Assembly (NCBI RefSeq): GCF_018687975.1
Contig: NZ_CP061310.1
Location: 310,001 to 374,000 of the forward strand
Origin: Polynucleobacter sp. es-EL-1
GTDB lineage: Bacteria > Pseudomonadota > Gammaproteobacteria > Burkholderiales > Burkholderiaceae
Reading direction: 5' to 3'
Length of the DNA: 64,000 nucleotides
The notes below the pieces were generated by a model. That model made no database searches. It was not told where the DNA came from and saw only the letters and a list, made by a program, of their open reading frames with translations. Below are positions 9,225 through 17,746 of this stretch, one piece after another; the first letter of the stretch is position 1, and each line of letters begins with the position of its first letter. A program made the translations under genes and the position numbers.

Positions 9225-10220
9225 ATGAATAGCAATTCAAAAATCGCTCTTATATGTTCGGTGCTCGGTGAGGGGCGATGTGGCGTTGAAGACTATACCT
9301 TGAAACTGTATAAAAATTATTTTTCGCTTGAAAATAATATGGAGATAATATTCGTTAATAATCTAGGAGATTTTTTAAAAGTACTAAAAAATATTAACAT
9401 TACTATGATTCATGTTCAATATCCAATGCTTGCATGGAGAAAATCTTTTACACCTATAATATCTTTGGTATTTAACAAATTATTTTTTTACAAAAAAATA
9501 ATTTTAACAATTCATGAATATTCTCAAGCACACAAGCTTAGAAAATATATTATTTTATTTTTGGCATTTTTATCAGATCATATTGTTTATACAAGTATAT
9601 ATGAAAAAAATCAAATGCCAAAAGTATTAAATAAAAAAAGTGTAATTATTCCAATAGGTACTGGAATTTCTAATACTTACCCTAGATGTGATAATCGCAA
9701 ACTATTTGATGTAACTTATTTTGGGCTTTTAATGCCCAATAAGGGTCTCGAAGATTTTATTAATATAGTTAAAAATTTAAATACAAATAATTTGAATTTT
9801 GCAGTCATAGGAAATGTAGTTGCTGGACATGAGATGTGGTTGGATGGTATTAGAAAACAATATCAATTTATTAGTTTTTATACGGAGTCATCAGAAGAAA
9901 AAGTATCTCAGTTATTACAAGCAAGCACTTTAATGCTCTTGCCTTATCCAGATGGTATTTCAGAGAGAAGGGGTACATTTCTAGCATCCCTTAATCACTC
10001 CCTTCAAGTGGTCACTACAGATGGAGGTTTTGTTACTGATGAGTTGAAGGAAACTGTACATTTATATTCAAATCAGTGTGAGGCGGTAGATATTATTCAA
10101 AAATTATTGTTATCCAAAAATTTTTGGATAAGCAATGGCGTTTTTGAGAAATACCTTGCTCAGAGGAGCTGGTTCAGCATAGCAAAAAAGCATTCCGAAG
10201 TTTATCGGTCTTTGCATTGA
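9225..10220 (+). CDS. Glycosyltransferase, GT4-like
   Basis: A 331-residue protein with GT-B features: GRCGVEDYTLKLY near the N-terminus (glycine-rich acceptor loop), MIHVQYPM, ILTIHEYSQAHKLR, VTYFGLLMPNKGLEDF at the start of the donor domain, and MLLPYPDGISERRGTF where GT4 enzymes have the E-x7-E type donor site. The first part of the fold is recognisable although overall identity to named families is uncertain. Probably adds a sugar to the repeat unit. Confidence 0.72.
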   Translation: MNSNSKIALICSVLGEGRCGVEDYTLKLYKNYFSLENNMEIIFVNNLGDFLKVLKNINITMIHVQYPMLAWRKSFTPIISLVFNKLFFYKKIILTIHEYSQAHKLRKYIILFLAFLSDHIVYTSIYEKNQMPKVLNKKSVIIPIGTGISNTYPRCDNRKLFDVTYFGLLMPNKGLEDFINIVKNLNTNNLNFAVIGNVVAGHEMWLDGIRKQYQFISFYTESSEEKVSQLLQASTLMLLPYPDGISERRGTFLASLNHSLQVVTTDGGFVTDELKETVHLYSNQCEAVDIIQKLLLSKNFWISNGVFEKYLAQRSWFSIAKKHSEVYRSLH

Positions 10221-10222
10221 AT

Positions 10223-11515
10223 ATGGGTATAACACTCGTAGGATATTTATGCCTATTGTCTGCCCCTTTTCTGTTCTTTAGACCATTACATTTATGTAAC
10301 TTGGTTGTATTTTTTTCTATATTTTCTGCTACAGCGGCAATCAACTTTAAGTTGATACAGTTCGGTTTGCAGCCATATCATTTTTTTGCAATCCTGCTAA
10401 TCTTTAATAGAATAATTTTTAAGCCCAATTTTCTAATAAGATTTTATTGTAACTACACCTTTCAGGGAGCCACATTTTTTCTATTCATATTTTTTGAAAT
10501 AATTTCAACAATAAACTCTGGATCAAGTTTTACATCCATTGCGCAATTAATGCATCTAACATTGGGCTTTATGACTATGATTTGCATTGCATCTTGCGTT
10601 AATAGCGAGAAAAAACTTATTGATTCGCTTCGTTATTTTTTGTTAGGTGGAGCCTTTGCTGCACTTTGGGGAATATTACACTTCTTATTGCATATTCTTG
10701 ATTTGGAATATCCAGCGTTTTTATTTAACAATAGCATTGGGGTTGCAGCATTGGGGTATGTGAGCACACTTTTGGATGGGACCATTCCTAGAGTTAGCTC
10801 TGTTGCAACAGAACCCTCATATTTAGTGCGTAGCACTATACCCATGATCGTAATTCTATATATTTTTTGGAATTTTCGATTCCATCTTACTAGTAGGGCA
10901 GCAACTTATTTCTATCTAATTTTTTTGGTAGTAGTTACTATTTTATCGACATCTACACTAGGATTCTTCGGTCTTTTTATGTTGTATTTAATTTTTTTAT
11001 TTACAGCTAGACCATCATTTATTGCTAAAGTCCTTAGTATTTTTGTGCTTGCCTTTGCCTTTATGCTGCTTTATAGCGAGCCATTCTACATTGTTTTGAA
11101 TGAGTTAGTTTTTGAAAAATTTACTATCGGTAGTGGTGGGGATAGATTAAATACTGTTTTGATAGGCGTTGAAAATTTTCTCGAAAGTCCATTTTTGGGT
11201 GTTGGCCCTGGGATGCTTACTGTACATGATCTTTTTGTAAAAATGTACTCAAACTTTGGGTTATTTGGCGCCACTTTTTACTTTGCATTTATATTTTTTA
11301 CGCTATATTCTTCTTATAAAATAATAATAAAAATTAAATTAAAATCTCGAAAGTTGTATATCTTTTATCTTTCAATACTTCTTGCTAACATCACCTTGTT
11401 GCTACTTGATGTGGTATCCGGAATGAGTTATACCTACGGAATCTTTTGGGTGTTATTAGGCCTTTTAATGTCATTAAAAAATTTAGATGAATATAAAAAA
11501 ATTAAAATTGTTTGA
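10223..11515 (+). CDS. O-antigen polymerase/ligase-like membrane protein (Wzy-like)
   Basis: A 430-residue protein with about ten to twelve hydrophobic segments and one larger periplasmic-type loop around residues 180-200 (SVATEPSYL). A second conserved-looking region FLGVGPGML near residue 325 resembles the GxGxG part of Wzy_C (O-antigen ligase) domains. Such proteins polymerise repeat units or ligate them to lipid A-core in the periplasm. The ATG at 10223 lies just after the preceding stop; a TTG at 10217 overlapping that stop is an alternative. Wzy and WaaL cannot be separated on sequence alone; within this cluster Wzy is the better guess. Confidence 0.72.
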   Translation: MGITLVGYLCLLSAPFLFFRPLHLCNLVVFFSIFSATAAINFKLIQFGLQPYHFFAILLIFNRIIFKPNFLIRFYCNYTFQGATFFLFIFFEIISTINSGSSFTSIAQLMHLTLGFMTMICIASCVNSEKKLIDSLRYFLLGGAFAALWGILHFLLHILDLEYPAFLFNNSIGVAALGYVSTLLDGTIPRVSSVATEPSYLVRSTIPMIVILYIFWNFRFHLTSRAATYFYLIFLVVVTILSTSTLGFFGLFMLYLIFLFTARPSFIAKVLSIFVLAFAFMLLYSEPFYIVLNELVFEKFTIGSGGDRLNTVLIGVENFLESPFLGVGPGMLTVHDLFVKMYSNFGLFGATFYFAFIFFTLYSSYKIIIKIKLKSRKLYIFYLSILLANITLLLLDVVSGMSYTYGIFWVLLGLLMSLKNLDEYKKIKIV

Positions 11516-12632
11516 CAATTTCTTAAGAAGTGTAATTAATAAAATACAAGTTTTTAAGACAAAAAAATCGGATGATGTAATTCTTCCTGACCAAATTTTG
11601 ATTATAAAGTTATCTGCCTTTGGGGATTCATTATGTTTGATCCCTTCTTTGAGGTACTTTTCAAAATCTTTTCCTGACTGCAAAATTGATTGGTTAACCA
11701 CAGGACGATCATCCCCAAAAACTTTCAGTGAAATTAAATTTATTCATGAAATTATTATCTTTCCTTTGAATATTTTTCGCGCACTAATTTTTTTGCCATC
11801 TCTGATTTTTAAAATAAAAAAATATGATTTGGTGATCGACTGTGATCAATACTACGCGCTATCTGAGTTGATTGCTTTATTTTCAAGGCGCAGCGTTGGA
11901 TTTTCAACGCCAATTAAAGGGTCAAATTTTTCTCATAGTATTTCTTATGACCCTCTTCTTAATGAGATATTACAATTCAAGTTGCTATTCGATGAGATTC
12001 CAGTCCCAAGAAATAATTCTGATGTTAGTTTTCATGCAGATTGTCTTGAGTTGACAGATAACTATCAACCAACTGATTTCTTAAAAAACGCGATACTTAA
12101 TCTTGATTTGCAAACTAAGCCCCTAATTGTTCTCTATCCAGGCTCAGGAAGTAATGCAAAAATCAGAAGATGGAGTGCAAGTAACTATATTGAATTATCT
12201 AATTTTCTATCTGAGAAATTCACTGTTGTATTTGCTGGTGGCGCGGATGAAATTGATTTGAAGACCATCTTGTCTAGTTCCAAAAAATCTATTGATTGGA
12301 TTGGTAAATGGTCTTTAACTGAATGGGCATGGATTCTTCGGCATCACACTAGTATGTTTGTGGGGAATGATGGCGGACTTTTTCATTTGGCCGACTCTCA
12401 GGGTGCGCGTACCTTGGGGATTTTTGGTCCCAGTCTTTATTCTAAATGGGGTTCAATCAACCCAAGGTCAAGACATATTGAAATTTCATCGTTGGAATGT
12501 CGCCCTTGTTTGCGTGGGCATTTGGGGCAGGTTGCAACCGTATGCGCGCGAAACGACGTTGCATGCATAAATCAAATTACGGTATCCCAGGTTCTTGCTG
12601 TTTTCCAGGATGCAATTAAATATGAAATATAA
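11487..12632 (+). CDS. Glycosyltransferase family 9 (heptosyltransferase-like)
   Basis: A 381-residue protein with ILIIKLSAFGDSL at the N-terminus and VGNDGGLFHLADSQGA with LGIFGPS in the donor domain, all typical of GT9 (WaaC/WaaF/WaaQ-like) enzymes. The downstream segment ECRPCLRG with further Cys residues resembles the C-terminal Cys cluster often seen after the donor domain. GT9 enzymes usually add heptose to LPS core; here the acceptor could be core or repeat unit. It overlaps the polymerase gene by 29 bases. Confidence 0.85.
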   Translation: MNIKKLKLFDNFLRSVINKIQVFKTKKSDDVILPDQILIIKLSAFGDSLCLIPSLRYFSKSFPDCKIDWLTTGRSSPKTFSEIKFIHEIIIFPLNIFRALIFLPSLIFKIKKYDLVIDCDQYYALSELIALFSRRSVGFSTPIKGSNFSHSISYDPLLNEILQFKLLFDEIPVPRNNSDVSFHADCLELTDNYQPTDFLKNAILNLDLQTKPLIVLYPGSGSNAKIRRWSASNYIELSNFLSEKFTVVFAGGADEIDLKTILSSSKKSIDWIGKWSLTEWAWILRHHTSMFVGNDGGLFHLADSQGARTLGIFGPSLYSKWGSINPRSRHIEISSLECRPCLRGHLGQVATVCARNDVACINQITVSQVLAVFQDAIKYEI

Positions 12633-12721
12633 GATTATTTCTCTTGTAGTAATTTCCTATTTCTTAAATCAATTTTCTTTTTTTCATTCTATGAAATATT
12701 CTTCATTGACTGAGGCATATT

Positions 12722-13723
12722 ATGAATAAAGTTGGAGGTATTTTTTTATTTGGTGGGAGTGGCTTCATTGGAACTCGTCTTGCAGATCGGTTGGATTCTA
12801 AATGCCATCATTTTTTGATTATTGATAAATCGCGAAGTATTAAGTACCCTGGTAAGACATTTATTGCTGATGTTCGGAATGCATTGCAGGTTCATGCTGA
12901 AGTATTCCCTAACTCAGTAATAGTGAATTTAGCAGCTGAACATCGCGATGATGTTTCTCCAAAAGTTTTATATGACCAGACAAATGTTCAGGGGGCAATG
13001 AATGTCTGTGATTTAGCTCGGTCCAAAGGCGTTAATAAAATAATATTTACCAGTTCAGTGGCGGTGTATGGCTTTGCTCTCCTGGGAACAGATGAATCAG
13101 GAGCGATTGCACCCTTTAACGCCTATGGCCGCACTAAGTGGGAGGCTGAGCAAGTATACAAAAAATGGCAAGCCGAAGATCCTCATAAGCGGACCCTGGT
13201 AATTATTCGCCCGACAGTAGTATTTGGTGAAAGAAATCGTGGCAATGTTTTTAATTTGCTAAGGCAAATTGCCTCGGGTAAATTTATAATGATTGGTGAT
13301 GGTCTGAACCGAAAATCAATGGCCTATGTTGAGAATGTTGCGGCATTTTTAGAATACTCATTAGATTTCAAGCCTGGTGTACATATCTATAACTATATTG
13401 ATAAGCCTGATTTCACAATGAATGCTCTAGTTAAGCATGTTAATAAATTATTAGGTATGTCTTCCGATATTAAATTTAGGCTGCCATTTTCTGTTGGTCT
13501 TTTAATTGGATCTTGTTTTGATCTAGTTGCAAAGATTATTGGTAAAAAATTTCCTATAAGCACAATCAGAGTTAAAAAGTTTTGCGCTAATTCGGTATAT
13601 GAGTCAGCTGTTGAGTCGACTGGCTTTATTCCTCCCGTGACTTTAATGGATGCGATTGAAAAGACAGTCCGTTTTGAGTTTATTGAAGACCACAAAATTG
13701 AGCAGGTTTTTTATTCTGAATAG
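12722..13723 (+). CDS. NAD-dependent epimerase/dehydratase (extended SDR)
   Basis: A 333-residue extended SDR with FGGSGFIGTRL, FTSSVAVYG and AYGRTKWEAE (catalytic Ser/Tyr/Lys). In Burkholderia-type O-antigen loci a similar epimerase/reductase (WbiG class) sits next to the initiating sugar-phosphate transferase and makes its UDP-N-acetyl-6-deoxyhexosamine substrate. Here the transferase lies 2.4 kb further on, on the other strand, separated by a mobile-looking module. The function is therefore inferred. GC is back to the level of the housekeeping genes. Confidence 0.8.
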   Translation: MNKVGGIFLFGGSGFIGTRLADRLDSKCHHFLIIDKSRSIKYPGKTFIADVRNALQVHAEVFPNSVIVNLAAEHRDDVSPKVLYDQTNVQGAMNVCDLARSKGVNKIIFTSSVAVYGFALLGTDESGAIAPFNAYGRTKWEAEQVYKKWQAEDPHKRTLVIIRPTVVFGERNRGNVFNLLRQIASGKFIMIGDGLNRKSMAYVENVAAFLEYSLDFKPGVHIYNYIDKPDFTMNALVKHVNKLLGMSSDIKFRLPFSVGLLIGSCFDLVAKIIGKKFPISTIRVKKFCANSVYESAVESTGFIPPVTLMDAIEKTVRFEFIEDHKIEQVFYSE

Positions 13724-13745
13724 TGATTGCGCTAGTTCTTCCCGT

Positions 13746-14786
13746 TTAATTGTTGACGAGAGAATCAGCTTGGCAATTTCCAAGCTCTAAATATCTCATA
13801 ACTGTATCGGTTTTTGACCATCTTCCACGCTGCATAATAATCGGCATGCTTGCGCCGGAATTTAATAAATCTTGAGCCGCGCCCACTCGCATAGAGTGAC
13901 CGCTGATCCCCTTAACGGAGGATTCATCTAGTCCGGCATTTCTGGCGATCTTCTTGTAGATGCGATTGATCTGACCAGAATTTAGACCGCTACCACAAAT
14001 GCTACCACCACGATCAATGCCGACCATGAGGTATTCCTGGGCTTTGGGAAGCTCTTTTATCCAATCCATCAATGCTAGGTGGGCTCTTTGACCAAGATGC
14101 AACCATTTCCCTTTGGAGTCTTGATCCGTTTTACTTTTTCTTAAAAGAATGGATGAGGTCTCATTGCCATTCTTAACGTTGATTTTTATATCCTTGACCC
14201 GAAGTGATACCAATTCACTACGTCTGCATAATGTGTCATAGGCCACCAGTAATAATGCACGATCTCGAATCCCCCTAATGGAGTCATCGGTAGCTATCAG
14301 AAATTTTTCTAGGACATCTGTATTAATGCCACTAGCTTGATTTGAGGAGCGTCCTAGCTTACGATGCATCCTTCTCATTTCAAGGGCGACATCTGGATCC
14401 TTAGTTGGATCATCGAATCGATTGAGTTTATGAATCGCAGATAACCCACACAAGGCTCGCCTGATACTTGCAGAAGATCTGCCGCTAGCTGTTAAATTGG
14501 ATATGTACTGAACAATTGAGTTTGGATGGGATGGTAGGGCATTTGCATTTCTGTCTACGCAATATTGGATGAAATCATTAAAGTCTGCACGATAAGCTCG
14601 AATGGTAGAGGGCGCATACGCGCCTTCAATTTTGATAATGGTTTCTTGTAGTAGTTTGATTGCTCGATTAATGTCTGAGGAAGAAGTAGCTTGTTGTTGG
14701 CTATGTCTGGTAAGGTCAACGAGCTTAAGCTTTCTTTTGACTGGACTTTTGGGGCCTAATTGTGCAGAATCTTGATTATTAAGCAT
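13746..14786 (-). CDS. Cre-like tyrosine recombinase
   Basis: A 346-residue protein with a full tyrosine-recombinase catalytic set. Arg188 lies in AYDTLCRRSEL, Lys219 in RKSKT, His297 and Arg300 in GHSMRVGAA, Trp323 in GRW, and the Tyr332 nucleophile in MRYLE. The C-terminal block closely follows phage P1 Cre in residue pattern (GHSxRVGAAxD, IMQxGxW). An N-terminal SAM-like core-binding domain precedes it (about 40-140). It faces away from the XRE gene across an AT-rich gap. It could be an active integrase or resolvase; no matching pair of attachment sites was found. Confidence 0.88.
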   Translation of the reverse strand: MLNNQDSAQLGPKSPVKRKLKLVDLTRHSQQQATSSSDINRAIKLLQETIIKIEGAYAPSTIRAYRADFNDFIQYCVDRNANALPSHPNSIVQYISNLTASGRSSASIRRALCGLSAIHKLNRFDDPTKDPDVALEMRRMHRKLGRSSNQASGINTDVLEKFLIATDDSIRGIRDRALLLVAYDTLCRRSELVSLRVKDIKINVKNGNETSSILLRKSKTDQDSKGKWLHLGQRAHLALMDWIKELPKAQEYLMVGIDRGGSICGSGLNSGQINRIYKKIARNAGLDESSVKGISGHSMRVGAAQDLLNSGASMPIIMQRGRWSKTDTVMRYLELGNCQADSLVNN

Positions 14787-14789
14787 ATT

Positions 14790-14867
14790 TTGAACCTCTT
14801 TTGTTCAATTTAATAAAAAATTAGTTTAATAAAGAAACAATTTAATTCATTATAGGATATAATTAAT
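14790..14867. promoter_or_regulatory. AT-rich divergent promoter/operator region of recombinase and XRE gene
   Basis: This 78-base gap separates divergent genes. It contains an inverted repeat TTGAAC-7 bases-GTTCAA at 14790-14808 and two copies of TTTAATAAA. A TATAAT hexamer at 14858-14863 lies so close to the TTG start of the XRE gene that its transcript would be almost leaderless. AGGA at 14854-14857 could instead serve as ribosome site. The small XRE protein is the obvious candidate to bind here (inference). Confidence 0.4.
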
Positions 14868-15107
14868 TTGATTACAAGCGCTCAAATTCGTGCTGCAAGA
14901 GCGTTGCTTGACTGGTCTCGCCAGACACTTTCTGATCGTTCTGGTGTGGGAATTTCTGCGCTAATGCGCCTAGAGTCCGCCACTGGTATTCCAGGTGGAA
15001 ATATCAAGACATTTGAGGCTGTCCAAAAAGCATTTGAAAAAGCAGGTATCGCATTCATTGGCAGTCCCGACGATGGTCCAGGCGTTCGGTTATTTATTAA
15101 AGGCTAA
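14868..15107 (+). CDS. Small XRE-family helix-turn-helix regulator
   Basis: A 79-residue protein, one HTH domain and little else. Seen: SAQIRAARALLDWSRQTL followed by SGVGISALMRLE, the usual XRE recognition helix, and a short C-terminal tail. It starts at TTG 14868, the first possible start in the frame, matching the MITSAQIRAARALL beginning usual for this family. It lies three bases upstream of the next gene. Single-domain regulators like this typically control a mobile element or autoregulate; here the neighbouring recombinase is a likely target. Confidence 0.8.
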   Translation: MITSAQIRAARALLDWSRQTLSDRSGVGISALMRLESATGIPGGNIKTFEAVQKAFEKAGIAFIGSPDDGPGVRLFIKG

Positions 15108-15110
15108 GTA

Positions 15111-15992
15111 ATGACCAAATCCTCATCCATTACAAAAGCCAAGCCATTGGGCGGTCCAAAAACAGATGAAGGCAAAAAGATTGCTTCTCGCAATTCCTTA
15201 AAGACGGGTACTTATTCAAAACAGATTGTGTTGCCCAACGAGAGTCAGCAGGAGTTCGACCAGTTGGTTGAGCAATTTCAGAAGGACTTCTATCCCAAGG
15301 ACGCGGTGGAGATGATGTTGGTCCGCGAGATGGCTGTCATCACCTGGAAGAAGCTCCGACTCGAAAGGTTAGAGCATGACTTCTGCGCGCGCCAGTTGGC
15401 AGCACAAATTACTGTGGAAGAGTTTCTTTCCATTAACACTCTGTTTACAGATATGACCCACCGGTTCTGGGTCGACAATGGGGTGCTAAGTGGGAAGGGG
15501 GCCGAAAGTCTCGCTAGGCTTATTGGGCTACTAAAGCCGCATCGCAATTTAAATATGAACGCTGAACAGTTAGGACTGATTAAGAAGGATTTCCCTTTTG
15601 CCTACGATTCAGTCTTGGCGGATTACTACCGGCACACATCCCAAGCCGATGTTGAGCCCAGCCTTGAGGAGATTGTGACAACGGTTATTTTGTTTGATGA
15701 TCTATCCAGCAAATATCTTGTCCCGAACTCTGTCAAGAGAATGTTGCCGTACTATCAGGGCGGCTTGCAGTGCGTTAAATTCCGCGAGCAGATCGAGGAG
15801 GGCGTTATTCAGATTCGACAAGAGCGTCTCCTCAAGATGATGCAGTTGGGTGGAGTGCAGCGTGCCAGTGATGACCTCAACCGGGCCATGATTCGAACGG
15901 TTAACGAGTACCGCAAGCATCACGAGTGGCGGATTCAGAATCGAACCGAGCAATTGCCTGATGGGGATGCCAAGCAGCTCACTGCAGGGTAG
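15111..15992 (+). CDS. Uncharacterised protein with GPKT-GK-SRN-K-G N-terminal motif
   Basis: A 293-residue soluble protein of unknown function. The N-terminus has GGPKTDEGKKIASRNSLKTG, a short basic motif recurrent in uncharacterised proteins of proteobacterial mobile regions. The remainder is mostly helical, with a dense charged stretch near residues 65-100 and no membrane segment or catalytic motif that I recognise. It is co-oriented with, and three bases after, the XRE gene, so the two are probably co-transcribed. Codon use is more GC-rich than the flanking polysaccharide genes, consistent with a separate origin. Confidence 0.7.
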   Translation: MTKSSSITKAKPLGGPKTDEGKKIASRNSLKTGTYSKQIVLPNESQQEFDQLVEQFQKDFYPKDAVEMMLVREMAVITWKKLRLERLEHDFCARQLAAQITVEEFLSINTLFTDMTHRFWVDNGVLSGKGAESLARLIGLLKPHRNLNMNAEQLGLIKKDFPFAYDSVLADYYRHTSQADVEPSLEEIVTTVILFDDLSSKYLVPNSVKRMLPYYQGGLQCVKFREQIEEGVIQIRQERLLKMMQLGGVQRASDDLNRAMIRTVNEYRKHHEWRIQNRTEQLPDGDAKQLTAG

Positions 15993-16003
15993 GGTGCTTA
16001 TCT

Positions 16004-16030
16004 ATTTACGAATGAGACGTATTCGTAAAT
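16004..16030. repeat. 10-7-10 inverted repeat beside the recombinase module
   Basis: ATTTACGAAT at 16004-16013, seven bases GAGACGT, then the exact reverse complement ATTCGTAAAT at 16021-16030. The arm and spacer sizes fit core sites of tyrosine recombinases (arms 9-13, spacer 6-8). There is no T-tract, so a terminator is unlikely. It lies just downstream of the GPKT protein gene. I found no second copy in the window. Confidence 0.6.
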
Positions 16031-16154
16031 GAGAATGAGTCCGTTTTGTAGATTCAGCTAATTGATGAGGTAGGGTGGAAATACGCCCGCTAATGCCATG
16101 TATCACACGCTTCTTTATTGGTGTTAAATGTCCAATTTGCCTTAACCTAGATCA

Positions 16155-17234
16155 TTAGGGGCGCATCCAGCCCGGGGTCCTGAAGGTCACGATCCTCTTG
16201 TAAAGCCAGACGTAGCTAACCATAAAGATCAGTAGGAATGTAATTTGAATGACATTCGAGTCCCACCAGAGTAGAGCGGGGGCAATGGCAAATAGGGTGA
16301 GGGCCCACAAGTAGGGTGAGGTCTTGGCATTGGCGGTAAATAGATCATCCTTGTGGGCATGACAAATAGGGTTGAGAATTCGCCTATAAATTAGTGTGTG
16401 CAGATGAATGCCATCGGGATGTCCCGGGCTTTTGCCTTGGCGAAACTTTCTTCTATAAATGGTGAAAAGTGTTTCGACAATCGGATAGGCATTGATCAGC
16501 AGCGCAAACCAGGGCGAGATGCTTTCATGTCTGGCTACTAACATCACAGTCACAACAGCAATCCAAAAGCCGATCAGGTAGGCGCCACCATCACCTAAAA
16601 AAATGAGACCTCTAGGATAATTCCAGAGAAAAAATCCTAGGATGGATGCCGCCATCACCAAACTCAAATACATCATGATTGAATCGCCTACGGCGAAGCT
16701 GACATAAGCAAGACCCATTAAGGTGATTGCACCAACCATGCTGGCAAGGCCATTAAAGCCATCAATAATGTTATATGCGTTAGCTAGGCCAGTAATAGCA
16801 AACACGGTAAAAATAATGGCAATTAAGGAGATGCTCAGTAGGTAGTCAACTCCAGGAATGTCCAGCCTATTAATTTGTGCGCCAAGATAGATGCACGCAA
16901 GCAATGCTGCAATTGCAGTGAAGGCGAGTCTGGTCCTGGCGCTTACTATTTTCGTCAGATCTTCGGTTAAGCCAATAGCAAAGGCGGGTACTGCGCATAT
17001 CATGAGCAAGGCTTCGGTAGTAAGGCCATCATCAGATTGCAATCGTGAGAGGGTAGATGCAAAGATTCCAATGGCAATACTTACACCACCAATACGGGGC
17101 ACGGAAACCTGATGGAATTTTTGTGGTCCTGATAAGTCTGAATCGGCTGACAGGTGGCTATGTAGGCTCTGAAAACGAATAATCAGCAGGGTTGCAATAA
17201 AAGATAAGAAAAAAGAAGCTAATAGACCAATCAT
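16155..17234 (-). CDS. Polyprenyl-phosphate sugar-1-phosphate transferase (WecA/WbpL type)
   Basis: A 359-residue, about eleven-segment membrane enzyme of the MraY/WecA family, which starts O-unit synthesis by moving a HexNAc-1-phosphate onto undecaprenyl phosphate. Seen: PQKFHQVSVPRIGG (first cytoplasmic loop), NAYNIIDGFNGLAS with the catalytic Asp, FLGDGGAYLIGF, and HPDGIHLHTLIYRR, the C-terminal cytoplasmic loop of this subfamily. It is the natural terminal gene of the polysaccharide locus but reads in the opposite direction. The substrate, UDP-GlcNAc or a 6-deoxy derivative, is not determined. Confidence 0.88.
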   Translation of the reverse strand: MIGLLASFFLSFIATLLIIRFQSLHSHLSADSDLSGPQKFHQVSVPRIGGVSIAIGIFASTLSRLQSDDGLTTEALLMICAVPAFAIGLTEDLTKIVSARTRLAFTAIAALLACIYLGAQINRLDIPGVDYLLSISLIAIIFTVFAITGLANAYNIIDGFNGLASMVGAITLMGLAYVSFAVGDSIMMYLSLVMAASILGFFLWNYPRGLIFLGDGGAYLIGFWIAVVTVMLVARHESISPWFALLINAYPIVETLFTIYRRKFRQGKSPGHPDGIHLHTLIYRRILNPICHAHKDDLFTANAKTSPYLWALTLFAIAPALLWWDSNVIQITFLLIFMVSYVWLYKRIVTFRTPGWMRP

Positions 17235-17488
17235 CGTTTAATTATAAATTCTTTAAGTGAAATCTGGTTAATAATTAGAGGGGTCAAGGAGATTTATTTG
17301 ATCTAAGCTCTGTATTAAGTGGTATTAACTTTTTTCTACTTTTCTATTTTCACAGATCTTGATGGGTGAATTGATTTGTTGCTGCATCAAGTATTAACCC
17401 CCTCTATTTTCACTAGGCCGTGATAATCATGAAGATTTCGGTTCAATAAAATCACTATGATATTTGAAAACTTTGTTAATCTTTCCTA

Positions 17489-17725
17489 ATGATGCGAAAT
17501 CGGATTATTTTAATTATCGGCATTTTCTTAATCGCTTTTGTAGTGGTGAGTATTGCATTTAGTGCGCTATGCCAACCTTCTCAAGATAATGCCGTAGTCA
17601 ATGCCGTTTCTAGTGCGCTGTCATCACCACAGCCTTTACAGAGCTCACCTCAGCCTGACCCATTTTCATGGGAGCCTATCTTGCACAAATTGCTTGGCCT
17701 GTTTGCTAAAGCTTGCCCACGCTAA
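17489..17725 (+). CDS. Small hypothetical membrane-anchored protein
   Basis: A 78-residue frame with one strong N-terminal hydrophobic helix (about residues 5-27) followed by a Ser/Pro/Gln-rich linker and a short amphipathic tail. It could be a signal-anchor protein. A Cys follows the hydrophobic part but lacks a good lipobox. It starts at ATG 17489 (or 17492) without a clear ribosome site, and runs convergent with the antiporter gene. The evidence for expression is weak and no family is recognised. Confidence 0.42.
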   Translation: MMRNRIILIIGIFLIAFVVVSIAFSALCQPSQDNAVVNAVSSALSSPQPLQSSPQPDPFSWEPILHKLLGLFAKACPR

Positions 17726-17746
17726 ATTGATGAATCGTTCTCTAGT

